Shown: positions 38,939-46,798 of the stretch, in pieces
Layout of the letters: the number at the start of each line of letters is the position of its first letter
How positions within the stretch are numbered: the stretch's first letter is position 1
Source: SHZI01 sp038214295
Lineage (GTDB): Bacteria; Pseudomonadota; Gammaproteobacteria; Steroidobacterales; GCA-2729495
Direction of reading: 5' to 3'
Assembly (NCBI GenBank): GCA_038214295.1
Contig: JBBQSA010000018.1
Coordinates: 1-59,282, forward strand
DNA: 59,282 nt
Notes under the pieces: generated by a model
The model's input: the letters and a program-made list of their open reading frames with translations, nothing else
Database searches by the model: none
Told to the model about the DNA's origin: nothing
Made by a program: the position numbers and the translations under genes

Positions 38939-41896
38939 ATGACGACGTCCAAGAATATCCGGGGCATGACTGCCTGTGCATGGATGAGCTTCGCGGTATT
39001 GCAGGCACTGCCGATGGTGGCCAGCGCGCAAATCGAGGAAGTCGTGGTAAGTACGCGACGCCGTGAAGAGAGCCTGAAGGACGTGCCGATCGCCGTCTCG
39101 GCTCTCACGACCGAGCAGATCGAGCGACAGGGCATTTCGAGTCTCGCGGATACCGTGAAGAACCAGCCCAGCGTCCAGTTCGACCAGGCCTATGGGCCTG
39201 CTGACAATCGCATCACGATCCGCGGCCTTTCCAACACGCGTGGCCGGTCTAACGTGGCCTTTCTGGTAGACGGCATTGACGTCACCACGGAGAACTTTGT
39301 TTCAGCGGGCTCAGGCCTGCTGGCCAACCGGCGCCTTTTGACGGACGTCGAGCGGATCGAGATCGTCAAGGGCCCCCAAAGTGCCCTGTTCGGCCGGGCG
39401 GCGTTCGCCGGTGCGTTTAACTACATCACGAAGGAACCCGGTGACGAATTCAACGGGCGCGTCAGCCTCGACCTCGGGGACTACGGTCGGCGCACGATTG
39501 ACGGGGCGTTTGGTGGCCCACTGTCCGACACCATGGGTATTCGCATCGCCGGCGTGCGTTTCAATGAGGACGGCTTTTACACAAATCAGCTGACGGGTAA
39601 CAACGTCGGGGGTTCTGACGGTTACGGCATGGCCCTGACGGCTGTGTGGAAGCCGGCCGATCCTCTCAAGGTCAAGGGCCGCCTGGAGTACAGCGACGAG
39701 CACTATGACCCCCGGGCGGTCGTCAAGATCTACGGTGATACGCCCTATGCACTGCCAGACAGCGCCAAGGCAATCGCGCGCCCGATAATCACCGGCAACC
39801 CGGCGACCCAGCCGGCCGGTTCGACGTCCACCAACCTCTTCAATTTCGGCGCTTATTGCCCGAAGTTTGGCTTTGACCCCGCCGGCACGCCGGGTGATGG
39901 CAGCGGTGCGGCCTTCTGCCTGCCGGGGACAATCAAGAGCAGTCGTGGCTACAAGGTCTGGCTGAGCGAAGACGAAAAGACGGGGACGGATTTCTCCGGC
40001 ACCGACACCCAGACATTTCGCGCCAGCCTGGTGACCACGTTCGACCTGGGATACGGCCTGGTCTCGTCCTACACGGGCTGGACCAACTTCACCAGCCGGG
40101 ATTTCTACGACCAGGACTACCAGGCGAGCACTGCACTTGACGTCAACGGTAATGGCAGCCGCCCCTACAACACGACAGACCCCCGGGGCGGCCGGCTGGA
40201 CACCCTGCTGGGCCAGCAACAGTCGAACCAGGAAAGCAATATCGAGCAGTTCTCTCAGGAGTTCCGCTTTGAGACCCAGCTTGACGGCCCCTTCCAGTTC
40301 ACGGGCGGAGTCCTCTTCTGGCAGGATCATCGCCAGCTCGAAGACCGGAACAACATCGCGTTTTGCGCGCCCTACAGTCGCATCGGTGCCAGTGTGCTGA
40401 GGGACGGCGACGGCAATCCCATCCAGAGCTCGGTGACCGGTCCAACGCTGGACGTACTGGACCCCACCACGGGCGCCCTGGCGTTCATTTCAGGCGTCTG
40501 CGATGGCGTCGACGGACCCGATGCCAATACGCTTCCGGACACGGTGACCAGCTGGCAGGAATACCGGCGCCAGTTCTCGGATCCCCAGTTCCCGGCCACC
40601 TGGGACGCACGGACCCGCCATCTGTCCTTCTACGGGCGGATCGACTGGAAGATGACCGATGACCTTACCCTGAGCCTTGAGGATCGCTTTCTCAATGAGC
40701 AGTTCAGCCTGACCAAGCCCGGCAGCTCCAGTTGCACCGAGGCGGCGTTTGCCTCGAACGGCAACCCGGTGGGCACGTGGGCCGTTGGTAACCAGTTGTG
40801 CGATATCGAGAAGCTGGTGGCGGGCAATTTCAACGACCTGCTGGACCCCACGACGGGTGGCCTGACCCTCCGGTACATCGAAGGCTCGACCTACTCCCAC
40901 TACAACACGCCCAAGGTGACAGTAGCCTGGAAGGCCAACGACGACACCAACATCTACTTCTCCTATGGTTTCGCCCAGAAGCCCGCCGGTATCAACCAGT
41001 TGTCCGGGGGCGGCGGTTCCGAGGTGGCGCCAATTGAAGCCGAGCGTTTCACCGCTGAAAAACTGAAGGCCTGGGAACTGGGGCTCAAGACCAGCTTCGA
41101 GGCCGCCGGCTACTGGAATTTCAACACGTCCCTCTTCTTCCAGGATTACACCGACAAGCAGGTCGGCATCCAGGTCGTGGGGGAGAGTGGTGTCTCCCAG
41201 CCACGGGTCGTCAACGTTGATGCCCAGGTCTGGGGCATCGAGTTCGAGACGCTGTGGAAGCCCTCGTTCATGGACGGGCTCACCCTGGGTTTCTCGGGCA
41301 CCCTGCTGGATCCCCAGTACACCAAGTGGATTGACGACACCCGCAATCTCGTCAAGGCCGCGAAGTACGGCGATTGCCCGGTTGTGTACAAGCTGGGCAA
41401 TCTTGAATCGACGGATTCGACGGCTATCCCGGTCATCGATCGCAACGGTGATGGCAAGCTGGATTACCCGGTGGCCTTCTGCCGGCTCGACTACGCAGGC
41501 AACCAGCTGGAGCGCTCGCCGAAGCAGGCCTACGCGGCGTCCATGGCGCTTCAGCGGCCGTTTCTCGACACGCCCTTCGAGTACCTCTTTGAGCTCAACG
41601 GCAACTGGCAGGATGAGCGCTGGGCGGATCCCGAGAACAACGTGAAGCTGGCTGACTACGCCCGTCTCGACATGCGCCTCGGCCTCACCTCCGACAAGTG
41701 GGACGTGATCGCGTACGTGGACAACGTGCTCGACGACAAGCGCTTCATCACGGGCGGCAGTGGTCCGGACTTCGGTGACCAGGTGACTCAGCTCGGCTTT
41801 ACGGCCGGCTTTGGCACCACGCAGTACTTCGGGGTCATGCCGGATCCCCGGGTGTTCGGCATTCGCGGTTCCTACCGCTTCGGCGCCGGCCGCTAG
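38939..41896 (+). CDS. TonB-dependent receptor
   Basis: A 985-residue outer membrane active transporter. ATG 38939 follows AGGGGGA by about 6 bases and yields a signal peptide ending at ASA-QI. The sequence just after, IEEVVVSTRRREESLKDVPIAV, holds the TonB-box-like and plug-start signature. The plug continues to about residue 170 (RITIRGLSNTRGRSNVAFLVDGID and IEIVKGPQSALFGRAAFAGAFNYIT). The barrel runs to the end and closes with YFGVMPDPRVFGIRGSYRFGAGR. The family imports large or scarce substrates (siderophores, cobalamin, glycans, aromatics) using TonB energy. Its position beside the catabolic-looking operons suggests uptake of their substrate. Confidence 0.92.
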   Translation: MTTSKNIRGMTACAWMSFAVLQALPMVASAQIEEVVVSTRRREESLKDVPIAVSALTTEQIERQGISSLADTVKNQPSVQFDQAYGPADNRITIRGLSNTRGRSNVAFLVDGIDVTTENFVSAGSGLLANRRLLTDVERIEIVKGPQSALFGRAAFAGAFNYITKEPGDEFNGRVSLDLGDYGRRTIDGAFGGPLSDTMGIRIAGVRFNEDGFYTNQLTGNNVGGSDGYGMALTAVWKPADPLKVKGRLEYSDEHYDPRAVVKIYGDTPYALPDSAKAIARPIITGNPATQPAGSTSTNLFNFGAYCPKFGFDPAGTPGDGSGAAFCLPGTIKSSRGYKVWLSEDEKTGTDFSGTDTQTFRASLVTTFDLGYGLVSSYTGWTNFTSRDFYDQDYQASTALDVNGNGSRPYNTTDPRGGRLDTLLGQQQSNQESNIEQFSQEFRFETQLDGPFQFTGGVLFWQDHRQLEDRNNIAFCAPYSRIGASVLRDGDGNPIQSSVTGPTLDVLDPTTGALAFISGVCDGVDGPDANTLPDTVTSWQEYRRQFSDPQFPATWDARTRHLSFYGRIDWKMTDDLTLSLEDRFLNEQFSLTKPGSSSCTEAAFASNGNPVGTWAVGNQLCDIEKLVAGNFNDLLDPTTGGLTLRYIEGSTYSHYNTPKVTVAWKANDDTNIYFSYGFAQKPAGINQLSGGGGSEVAPIEAERFTAEKLKAWELGLKTSFEAAGYWNFNTSLFFQDYTDKQVGIQVVGESGVSQPRVVNVDAQVWGIEFETLWKPSFMDGLTLGFSGTLLDPQYTKWIDDTRNLVKAAKYGDCPVVYKLGNLESTDSTAIPVIDRNGDGKLDYPVAFCRLDYAGNQLERSPKQAYAASMALQRPFLDTPFEYLFELNGNWQDERWADPENNVKLADYARLDMRLGLTSDKWDVIAYVDNVLDDKRFITGGSGPDFGDQVTQLGFTAGFGTTQYFGVMPDPRVFGIRGSYRFGAGR

Positions 41897-41927
41897 CCGC
41901 TACTTTCAGGATCCAGGCATCCCTGAC

Positions 41928-41967
41928 AACAACGCCCCGGAGAACGTGAGTTCTCCGGGGCGTTGTT
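41928..41967. terminator. Bidirectional terminator-like hairpin
   Basis: An 18-base-pair perfect inverted repeat with a GTGA loop (arms 41928-41945 and 41950-41967) lies between the stop of the TonB-dependent receptor and the stop of the reverse membrane protein gene. It is GC-rich with AT pairs at the base and a short T-containing tail on the forward side. It can serve both converging transcripts. Confidence 0.75.
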
Positions 41968-41986
41968 CGTTCAGCGCCGGTGAGGT

Positions 41987-42661
41987 TCAGCCAAGCAGCT
42001 TGGTCGTGCCAATGAAGCCGACGAGGGCGATCAGGCCGTAAGTGGACCAGATGATGACGGTGGACCGGTCCATGGTGCTGCTGATGATGGCCTCGATTTC
42101 CGGGCGGGACCCCTCGACGGCCAGGCGGCCGAACGCGGCGCCGATGGGATCGAAGGCGATGATCATCCAGATCACCATCAGGTTGATCACCCCGTAGAGG
42201 GCGACCTTGAGATGCAGCCAGGGGACATCCTGGACGAAGGGGCCGGCGCCGAGCCATGAGGACAGGCACAGCAGGATCACGGTCACGCCCACCAGTCCCG
42301 TGAGCCAGTTGGTGACGCGGGCCAGGCGGTGGCCGACTGGCTTGTCGTACCACCAGGCTCCCGCCATGCTGATGGCCCACCAGGCGATGCTGAATACCCA
42401 CACGAGACCCACCACCAGGTCCGAGATCGGCAGGAAGCCCAGGTTCCGGGACAGCATGACGCCGAGGGGCAGGGCGGCCTTCCACATCGTGCGGGGCAGC
42501 AGCTCGATCCGTAGCGCCATGTGCAGCAGCGTCACCCGGGTCATGAACGTGAGCGTCGCATCGGTGGAACGCCGGGCGGCGAGATAGACGCCCATGTCCG
42601 TCCCTACCCAGAACACGAACATCAGGATGTGGGCGTACTTCCAGATTACGTAGTCAGTCAT
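41987..42661 (-). CDS. Polytopic membrane protein, CopD/DUF2269-like
   Basis: A 224-residue protein with about six hydrophobic helices. The first, YVIWKYAHILMFVFWVGTDMGVYLA, has the histidine and WVG pattern seen in CopD-like and DUF2269-like membrane proteins, and further histidines lie at LLHMALR and WLHLKVALYG. A b-type haem or metal bound by these histidines is possible, but this is inference. It is convergent with the receptor gene and divergent from the bicupin operon, so it may belong to the same island as a membrane electron carrier. Confidence 0.6.
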   Translation of the reverse strand: MTDYVIWKYAHILMFVFWVGTDMGVYLAARRSTDATLTFMTRVTLLHMALRIELLPRTMWKAALPLGVMLSRNLGFLPISDLVVGLVWVFSIAWWAISMAGAWWYDKPVGHRLARVTNWLTGLVGVTVILLCLSSWLGAGPFVQDVPWLHLKVALYGVINLMVIWMIIAFDPIGAAFGRLAVEGSRPEIEAIISSTMDRSTVIIWSTYGLIALVGFIGTTKLLG

Positions 42662-42792
42662 GGCTCTTGAGCCTCCCCGGGAAACCCGCCCGCAGACTTT
42701 ACCGCAATCGCGGCAGATGACCGCAAGGCGGCTCGCCGGCTTATAGGTGCCCCGGTGGAACCTTGCTATCCTCGGTTCGAAAGGAGAACACC

Positions 42793-43698
42793 GTGCGACC
42801 CCATGTAGAACTGATCCAGGAAGCCGACCTCTGCTGGCACGCGGCCGAGCTGCCGCGGGGCGAGGGCAAGGTCCGGCAGCGCAACCTGTCCTACGACGAG
42901 GAAAATGGCGCCGGCTCGACCAAGCTCGTGTTCGATTCCGCCTGGCACCGGCCGGCCGGATACCATCATGCCGATACCGAATGGTATGTCCTGTCCGGAG
43001 AGGTCCAGCTGGGCCGCCAGCGGCTCCAGAAGGGGGCCTACTTCCGCGCCCCCGCCGGCCTGCGGATTCCCGCCCTGTCCGTGAAAGCGGGCACTGAAAT
43101 CCTGCTGTTCCGGGAGCTCCAGGACTGGGGTTTCACGGTCTCGAACCGGGACCGTTCCGGCTTCGTTCCCCGCGGGCTCAACACGGCCTCGCCGGAGGCG
43201 GGCGAGCTCACCGTTGTCGACACCACCCGCATGGAGTGGATGCCCAACGTCTACGAAGGCGACCAGCAGCGGTTCCTGAAGCTGAAGCTGTTGTTCAACG
43301 ACCCAGCCCCGAAAAATGACCCGAAAAAAGGCTTCGTCACGATGATGTGCTGGGCGCCGCCCGGCTGGTCGGATGACCGCATGGTCCATCACCCGGTGTT
43401 CGAGGAGGCCTACACGATTGACGGCCACCTCGATTACAACTTCGGCCGGCTGGATGCGGGCACCTATTTCTTCCGGCCGGCGCGGGTCAAGCACGGCCAC
43501 TTCATTTCCGGCGAAGAGAAGGGCTTCACCGGCATCTTCCGCATGGATGGCTCGATCATCAACTGGATCACCATCAACGAGAAGGTCACCGTCGAGGGGA
43601 CCCCGCTGAACTACGACCCGAAGACCCAGGCCCCGCTGATCGCCGGCATACCGGTCCGTTCCCGGACGACGGGCGAGTGGGACAAGGATGGCTGGTGA
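42793..43698 (+). CDS. Bicupin-fold protein
   Basis: A 301-residue protein. The GTG at 42793 is fixed by AAGGAG about 7 bases upstream. Both halves show cupin features: in the first, GYHHADTEWYVLSGEVQLGRQRLQKGAYFRAPAG; in the second, MVHHPVFEEAYTIDGHLDYNFGRLDAGTYFFRPARVKHG. Each half therefore has an HH...E metal-binding motif, and the second also has a later histidine. Bicupins include dioxygenases, decarboxylases and isomerases; the reaction here is unknown. It is the first gene of a tight five-gene forward operon that ends with the molybdoenzyme. Confidence 0.75.
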   Translation: MRPHVELIQEADLCWHAAELPRGEGKVRQRNLSYDEENGAGSTKLVFDSAWHRPAGYHHADTEWYVLSGEVQLGRQRLQKGAYFRAPAGLRIPALSVKAGTEILLFRELQDWGFTVSNRDRSGFVPRGLNTASPEAGELTVVDTTRMEWMPNVYEGDQQRFLKLKLLFNDPAPKNDPKKGFVTMMCWAPPGWSDDRMVHHPVFEEAYTIDGHLDYNFGRLDAGTYFFRPARVKHGHFISGEEKGFTGIFRMDGSIINWITINEKVTVEGTPLNYDPKTQAPLIAGIPVRSRTTGEWDKDGW

Positions 43699-43720
43699 TT
43701 GACGCGCCCGGAGTCGGCCC

Positions 43721-44578
43721 GTGAACGGGGCAATCGACATCGTCTGCAACCTGTTCACGCCCGAGGAGGTCGCCAACGGGCATACCGGGCTTGACGACGC
43801 TTTCAAGGCCCAGGTGCGCATGCCGCCCGAGATCAGGGGCGGGGTGACGGTCGAGGACTACCTGCAGCGCATGGACCGGGCAGGCATCGAGCGGTCCCTG
43901 CTGATCGCGGTCCGGGCGGGTGACATCAACATGAAGGGCGGGTTCGAACTGCCCTACGAGCGCGTCCGCGACGTCTGCCGGCAGTACCCGGCGCGCTTTT
44001 CGGGTCTCGCCGGCATCGATCCGTTCCGTGGCATGCAGGGCTTGCGTGACCTGGAGCGGGCAGTGAAGGACTACGGCTTTGTTGGCGCCCATCTCTACCC
44101 GCACTGGTGCGGTCTGGCCCCCGACCACGCCAAGTATTATCCCTATTACGCCAAGTGCTGCGAGCTGGACGTGCCGATCATGATGCAGGTCGGGCACAAC
44201 CTGGTGTATTCCCGGGAGCGGCGTCTGCCCTCGGTAGGCCGGCCGATCTGCCTGGACCAGGTGGCGATCGATTTTCCGGAGTTGCGGTTGATCGGCATCC
44301 ATATTGGTATCCCCTGGACTGACGAGATGATCTCCATGTGCTGGAAGCACGAGAACGTCTACGTTGCCGGCGATGCCTACGCCCCGAAATACTGGCCCGA
44401 GGCCTTCGTGCATTACGCCAACACCTACGGCAAGGAGAAGGTCCTGTTCGGGACCGACTGGCCAGTCATTGATCCCGAGCGGGCGGTGCGCGAAGTTGAT
44501 GCCCTGAACCTGCGCCCGGAGTCCCGGCGCCTCCTGATGCGCGAGAATGCCCTGCGCGTCTTCAAGTTGCCTGCCTGA
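43721..44578 (+). CDS. Amidohydrolase-2 family protein lacking the HxH motif
   Basis: A 285-residue TIM-barrel protein of the group that includes ACMSD and gamma-resorcylate decarboxylase. Blocks visible are GLAGIDPFRG, GFVGAHLYPHW, IMMQVGHNL, LRLIGIHIG and the catalytic-type Asp in VLFGTDWPVI. The usual N-terminal metal motif HxH is replaced: where family members read (I/V)D-x-H-x-H, this has IDIVCNLFTP. A mononuclear site built from the remaining residues, or a metal-independent role, is therefore likely. Decarboxylase or hydrolase activity cannot be assigned. GTG start 22 bases after the bicupin gene. Confidence 0.8.
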   Translation: MNGAIDIVCNLFTPEEVANGHTGLDDAFKAQVRMPPEIRGGVTVEDYLQRMDRAGIERSLLIAVRAGDINMKGGFELPYERVRDVCRQYPARFSGLAGIDPFRGMQGLRDLERAVKDYGFVGAHLYPHWCGLAPDHAKYYPYYAKCCELDVPIMMQVGHNLVYSRERRLPSVGRPICLDQVAIDFPELRLIGIHIGIPWTDEMISMCWKHENVYVAGDAYAPKYWPEAFVHYANTYGKEKVLFGTDWPVIDPERAVREVDALNLRPESRRLLMRENALRVFKLPA

Positions 44579-44591
44579 CCGGGGCCGGCCC

Positions 44592-46136
44592 ATGTCGCCC
44601 GCCACGCCCGTTCCCACGCCGCCACCCACATTTCAGCACCTGTCCCTGGTCGGCGGGATTCGCGCGGCGATGTACCGGGCGCCCGACAAGATTGCCTACC
44701 GCCACCGGGAGCACACCCGCACCTACCGGATGCTGCTCGACCGGGTGGACCGGGTCACAGCGGCACTGGCCGGCGGGCTCGGCCTGCCGCCCGGCGCTCA
44801 CGGGGCCATCGTGGGCAAGAACTCGATCGAGTACATGGAGATCGTGCTGGGCGCCTCCCAGGCCGGTGTGGCGCTCGCCACCGTCAATCCCCGCCTGTCG
44901 CTCCCCGAGATCGTGGCGATTTGCGATGATGCCGGTGCCCGGGTGGTCTTCGTGGACGCGGAACTCGCCGAGCCCCTGCGAGACGCAGCCTTTGCCGTCC
45001 GGCCGGAAATCATCGCGATCGGCCCCGGGTTCGAGACCTGGCTGGCAACTGCCCGGCCCGCGGCCGCGCCGCCGGCCGTGCTTGAGTGGGCGGACTTCAC
45101 GATCCCCTACACCTCCGGCACCACCGGCAAGCCCAAGGGCGTCCAGGTTCCGCATCGGTCCCGGATCCTGACAATGTTCGGGATGGCCGTGGAGTACGGT
45201 TGCTACGCCCCGGACGACCGCTTCCTTGCCATCGCTCCCATGTGCCACGGTGCGGGCATGATCTTCTCGCTCGCGCCGGTATTCTTCGGCGGTTACGCCG
45301 AGATCGTCGACAAGTTCGAGCCCGAGGCAGTCCTCGCCCGGCTGGGCAGCGGCGAGATCACGGGCTTCTTCGGCGTTCCCACCCACTTCCACGCCATGAT
45401 GTCGGCGTCGCCGGCGGTGCTTGCGGTGGGGCGCAGCAGCGCACTGAAGGCGGTGATCTCCAATGCCGCGGCGCTGCCCCAGGCGATGAAGGAGCGCCTT
45501 GTCGGGCATTTCGGTCCCTGTCTGCTCCACGAGACCTACGGGTCCACCGAGGCCGGGATCGTCTCGAACCTGCGGCCACCGGACCAACTGCGCAAGCAGC
45601 AGTGCGTCGGCCAGCCCTTTCCCTGCACCGAGATCGAATTGCGCCGCCAGGACGGGGGCGTGTGCGCGCCGGACGAAGTGGGGGAGCTCTTCTCCCGCAG
45701 TCCGTACCTGTTCAACGGCTACTGGGGCCGGCCGGCGGAGACAGCCGAGGCCTTTCGCGGCGGCTGGGTGACGGTGGGCGACCTGGCACGGCGCGACGCC
45801 GAGGGCTACCTCTACATTGTTGATCGCCTCAAGGACATGGTGATTTCCGGGGGCGTGAACATCTACCCGCGGGAGGTGGAGGAGGTCATTGCCCGGCACC
45901 CCGGTGTGCAGGAGGCGGCGGTAATCGGCATTCCGGACGAGAAGTGGGGCGAGGTGCTCAAGGCCTTTGTCGTAGCCAGGCCCGGCGCGGCGCCGAGCGC
46001 GCCGGAGTTGCTGGCCTTCCTCGAGTCCCGTATTGCCCGCATGAAGCTGCCGAAGCAGGTGGAGTTTATCGAGCAGATCCCGCGCAATGCGAATGGCAAG
46101 GTGCTGAAGACGACGCTGCGGGGGCGATCCGCATGA
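44592..46136 (+). CDS. Acyl-CoA synthetase (AMP-forming)
   Basis: A 514-residue member of the adenylate-forming superfamily that activates a carboxylic acid with ATP and CoA. Motifs in order: P-loop-like YTSGTTGKPKG (about residues 173-183), ETYGSTEAG, hinge region GDLARRDAEGYLYIVDRLKDMVISGGVNIYPREVE, and the catalytic lysine region PRNANGKVLKT near the end. The substrate class (fatty, aromatic or sterol side-chain acid) cannot be read from these motifs. ATG 44592 is 13 bases after the amidohydrolase and the stop overlaps the next gene (ATGA), so it is fully embedded in the operon. Confidence 0.92.
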   Translation: MSPATPVPTPPPTFQHLSLVGGIRAAMYRAPDKIAYRHREHTRTYRMLLDRVDRVTAALAGGLGLPPGAHGAIVGKNSIEYMEIVLGASQAGVALATVNPRLSLPEIVAICDDAGARVVFVDAELAEPLRDAAFAVRPEIIAIGPGFETWLATARPAAAPPAVLEWADFTIPYTSGTTGKPKGVQVPHRSRILTMFGMAVEYGCYAPDDRFLAIAPMCHGAGMIFSLAPVFFGGYAEIVDKFEPEAVLARLGSGEITGFFGVPTHFHAMMSASPAVLAVGRSSALKAVISNAAALPQAMKERLVGHFGPCLLHETYGSTEAGIVSNLRPPDQLRKQQCVGQPFPCTEIELRRQDGGVCAPDEVGELFSRSPYLFNGYWGRPAETAEAFRGGWVTVGDLARRDAEGYLYIVDRLKDMVISGGVNIYPREVEEVIARHPGVQEAAVIGIPDEKWGEVLKAFVVARPGAAPSAPELLAFLESRIARMKLPKQVEFIEQIPRNANGKVLKTTLRGRSA

Positions 46137-46795
46137 ACGGTGCCGCCATCGCCAAGCCGGCCGTCGAGTTCTACTTCGACACGTCCTGTCCCTGGAGCTA
46201 CCTGGCGCTGGACCGGGCTCGCGAAGCCGCGATCCGCACGGGCTCGCGGGTCGTCTACCGGCCGGTGCTCGTCGAGGACGTCCTGCGGACGGCAAACCCC
46301 GGCTTCCCGGCGGACCGCGCCGACCCGGTGCCCGCCCGGGCCCGCTATCAGGCCAAGGACCTCGCGGACTGGGCCCGCTACTGCGGCCTCACGCTGCGCC
46401 GTCCGCAGCCCTGGCCAATACGGGCCGAGTGGGCCCAGCGCGGCGCGGTGGCCGCGGCGCGACTGGCGCCGAGCCCCGCGGCCTACCTGACCGCGGTGTT
46501 CAACGCGCTGTTCGCGGACAATCTGGCCATCAGTGACCTGGCCGTTGTCGAGTCGCTGGCCACTGGCACCGGTCTCGACCCGCACCAGTTTGCGGCCGCC
46601 ATCCGTGATCCGCAGACCCTGGCGGAAGTCGCGAGCAACGGCGCCGCGCTGCTGGAGCATGGCGGCTTCGGCACGCCGAGCCTGCTGGTCGGCGATGATC
46701 TGTATTTTGGCAACGACCGCCTGCCGCTTGTCGAGGCCGCGCTGGCCCGCCAGGCCGGCATGCGACTCGTTCTTCCCGGCACACACGGAGCTTGA
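46133..46795 (+). CDS. 2-hydroxychromene-2-carboxylate isomerase/DsbA-like protein
   Basis: A 220-residue thioredoxin-fold protein of the DsbA-like, GST-kappa-related family. The N-terminus VEFYFDTSCPWSYLALDRA has the SxPWSYL signature of 2-hydroxychromene-2-carboxylate isomerases, and the C-terminus GGFGTPSLLVGDDLYFGNDRLPLVEAAL is the matching family end. Only one cysteine lies in the active-site segment (C-P-W-S), so it is not a classic disulfide oxidoreductase. Such isomerases use glutathione in aromatic ring degradation, but related sequences have other roles. Start overlaps the synthetase stop and the molybdoenzyme begins three bases after its end. Confidence 0.78.
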   Translation: MNGAAIAKPAVEFYFDTSCPWSYLALDRAREAAIRTGSRVVYRPVLVEDVLRTANPGFPADRADPVPARARYQAKDLADWARYCGLTLRRPQPWPIRAEWAQRGAVAAARLAPSPAAYLTAVFNALFADNLAISDLAVVESLATGTGLDPHQFAAAIRDPQTLAEVASNGAALLEHGGFGTPSLLVGDDLYFGNDRLPLVEAALARQAGMRLVLPGTHGA

Positions 46796-46798
46796 GTC

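Noticed and set aside
46133..46795. Periplasmic DsbA disulfide oxidoreductase
   Set aside because: There is no signal peptide and the active-site segment is CPWS, not CxxC.
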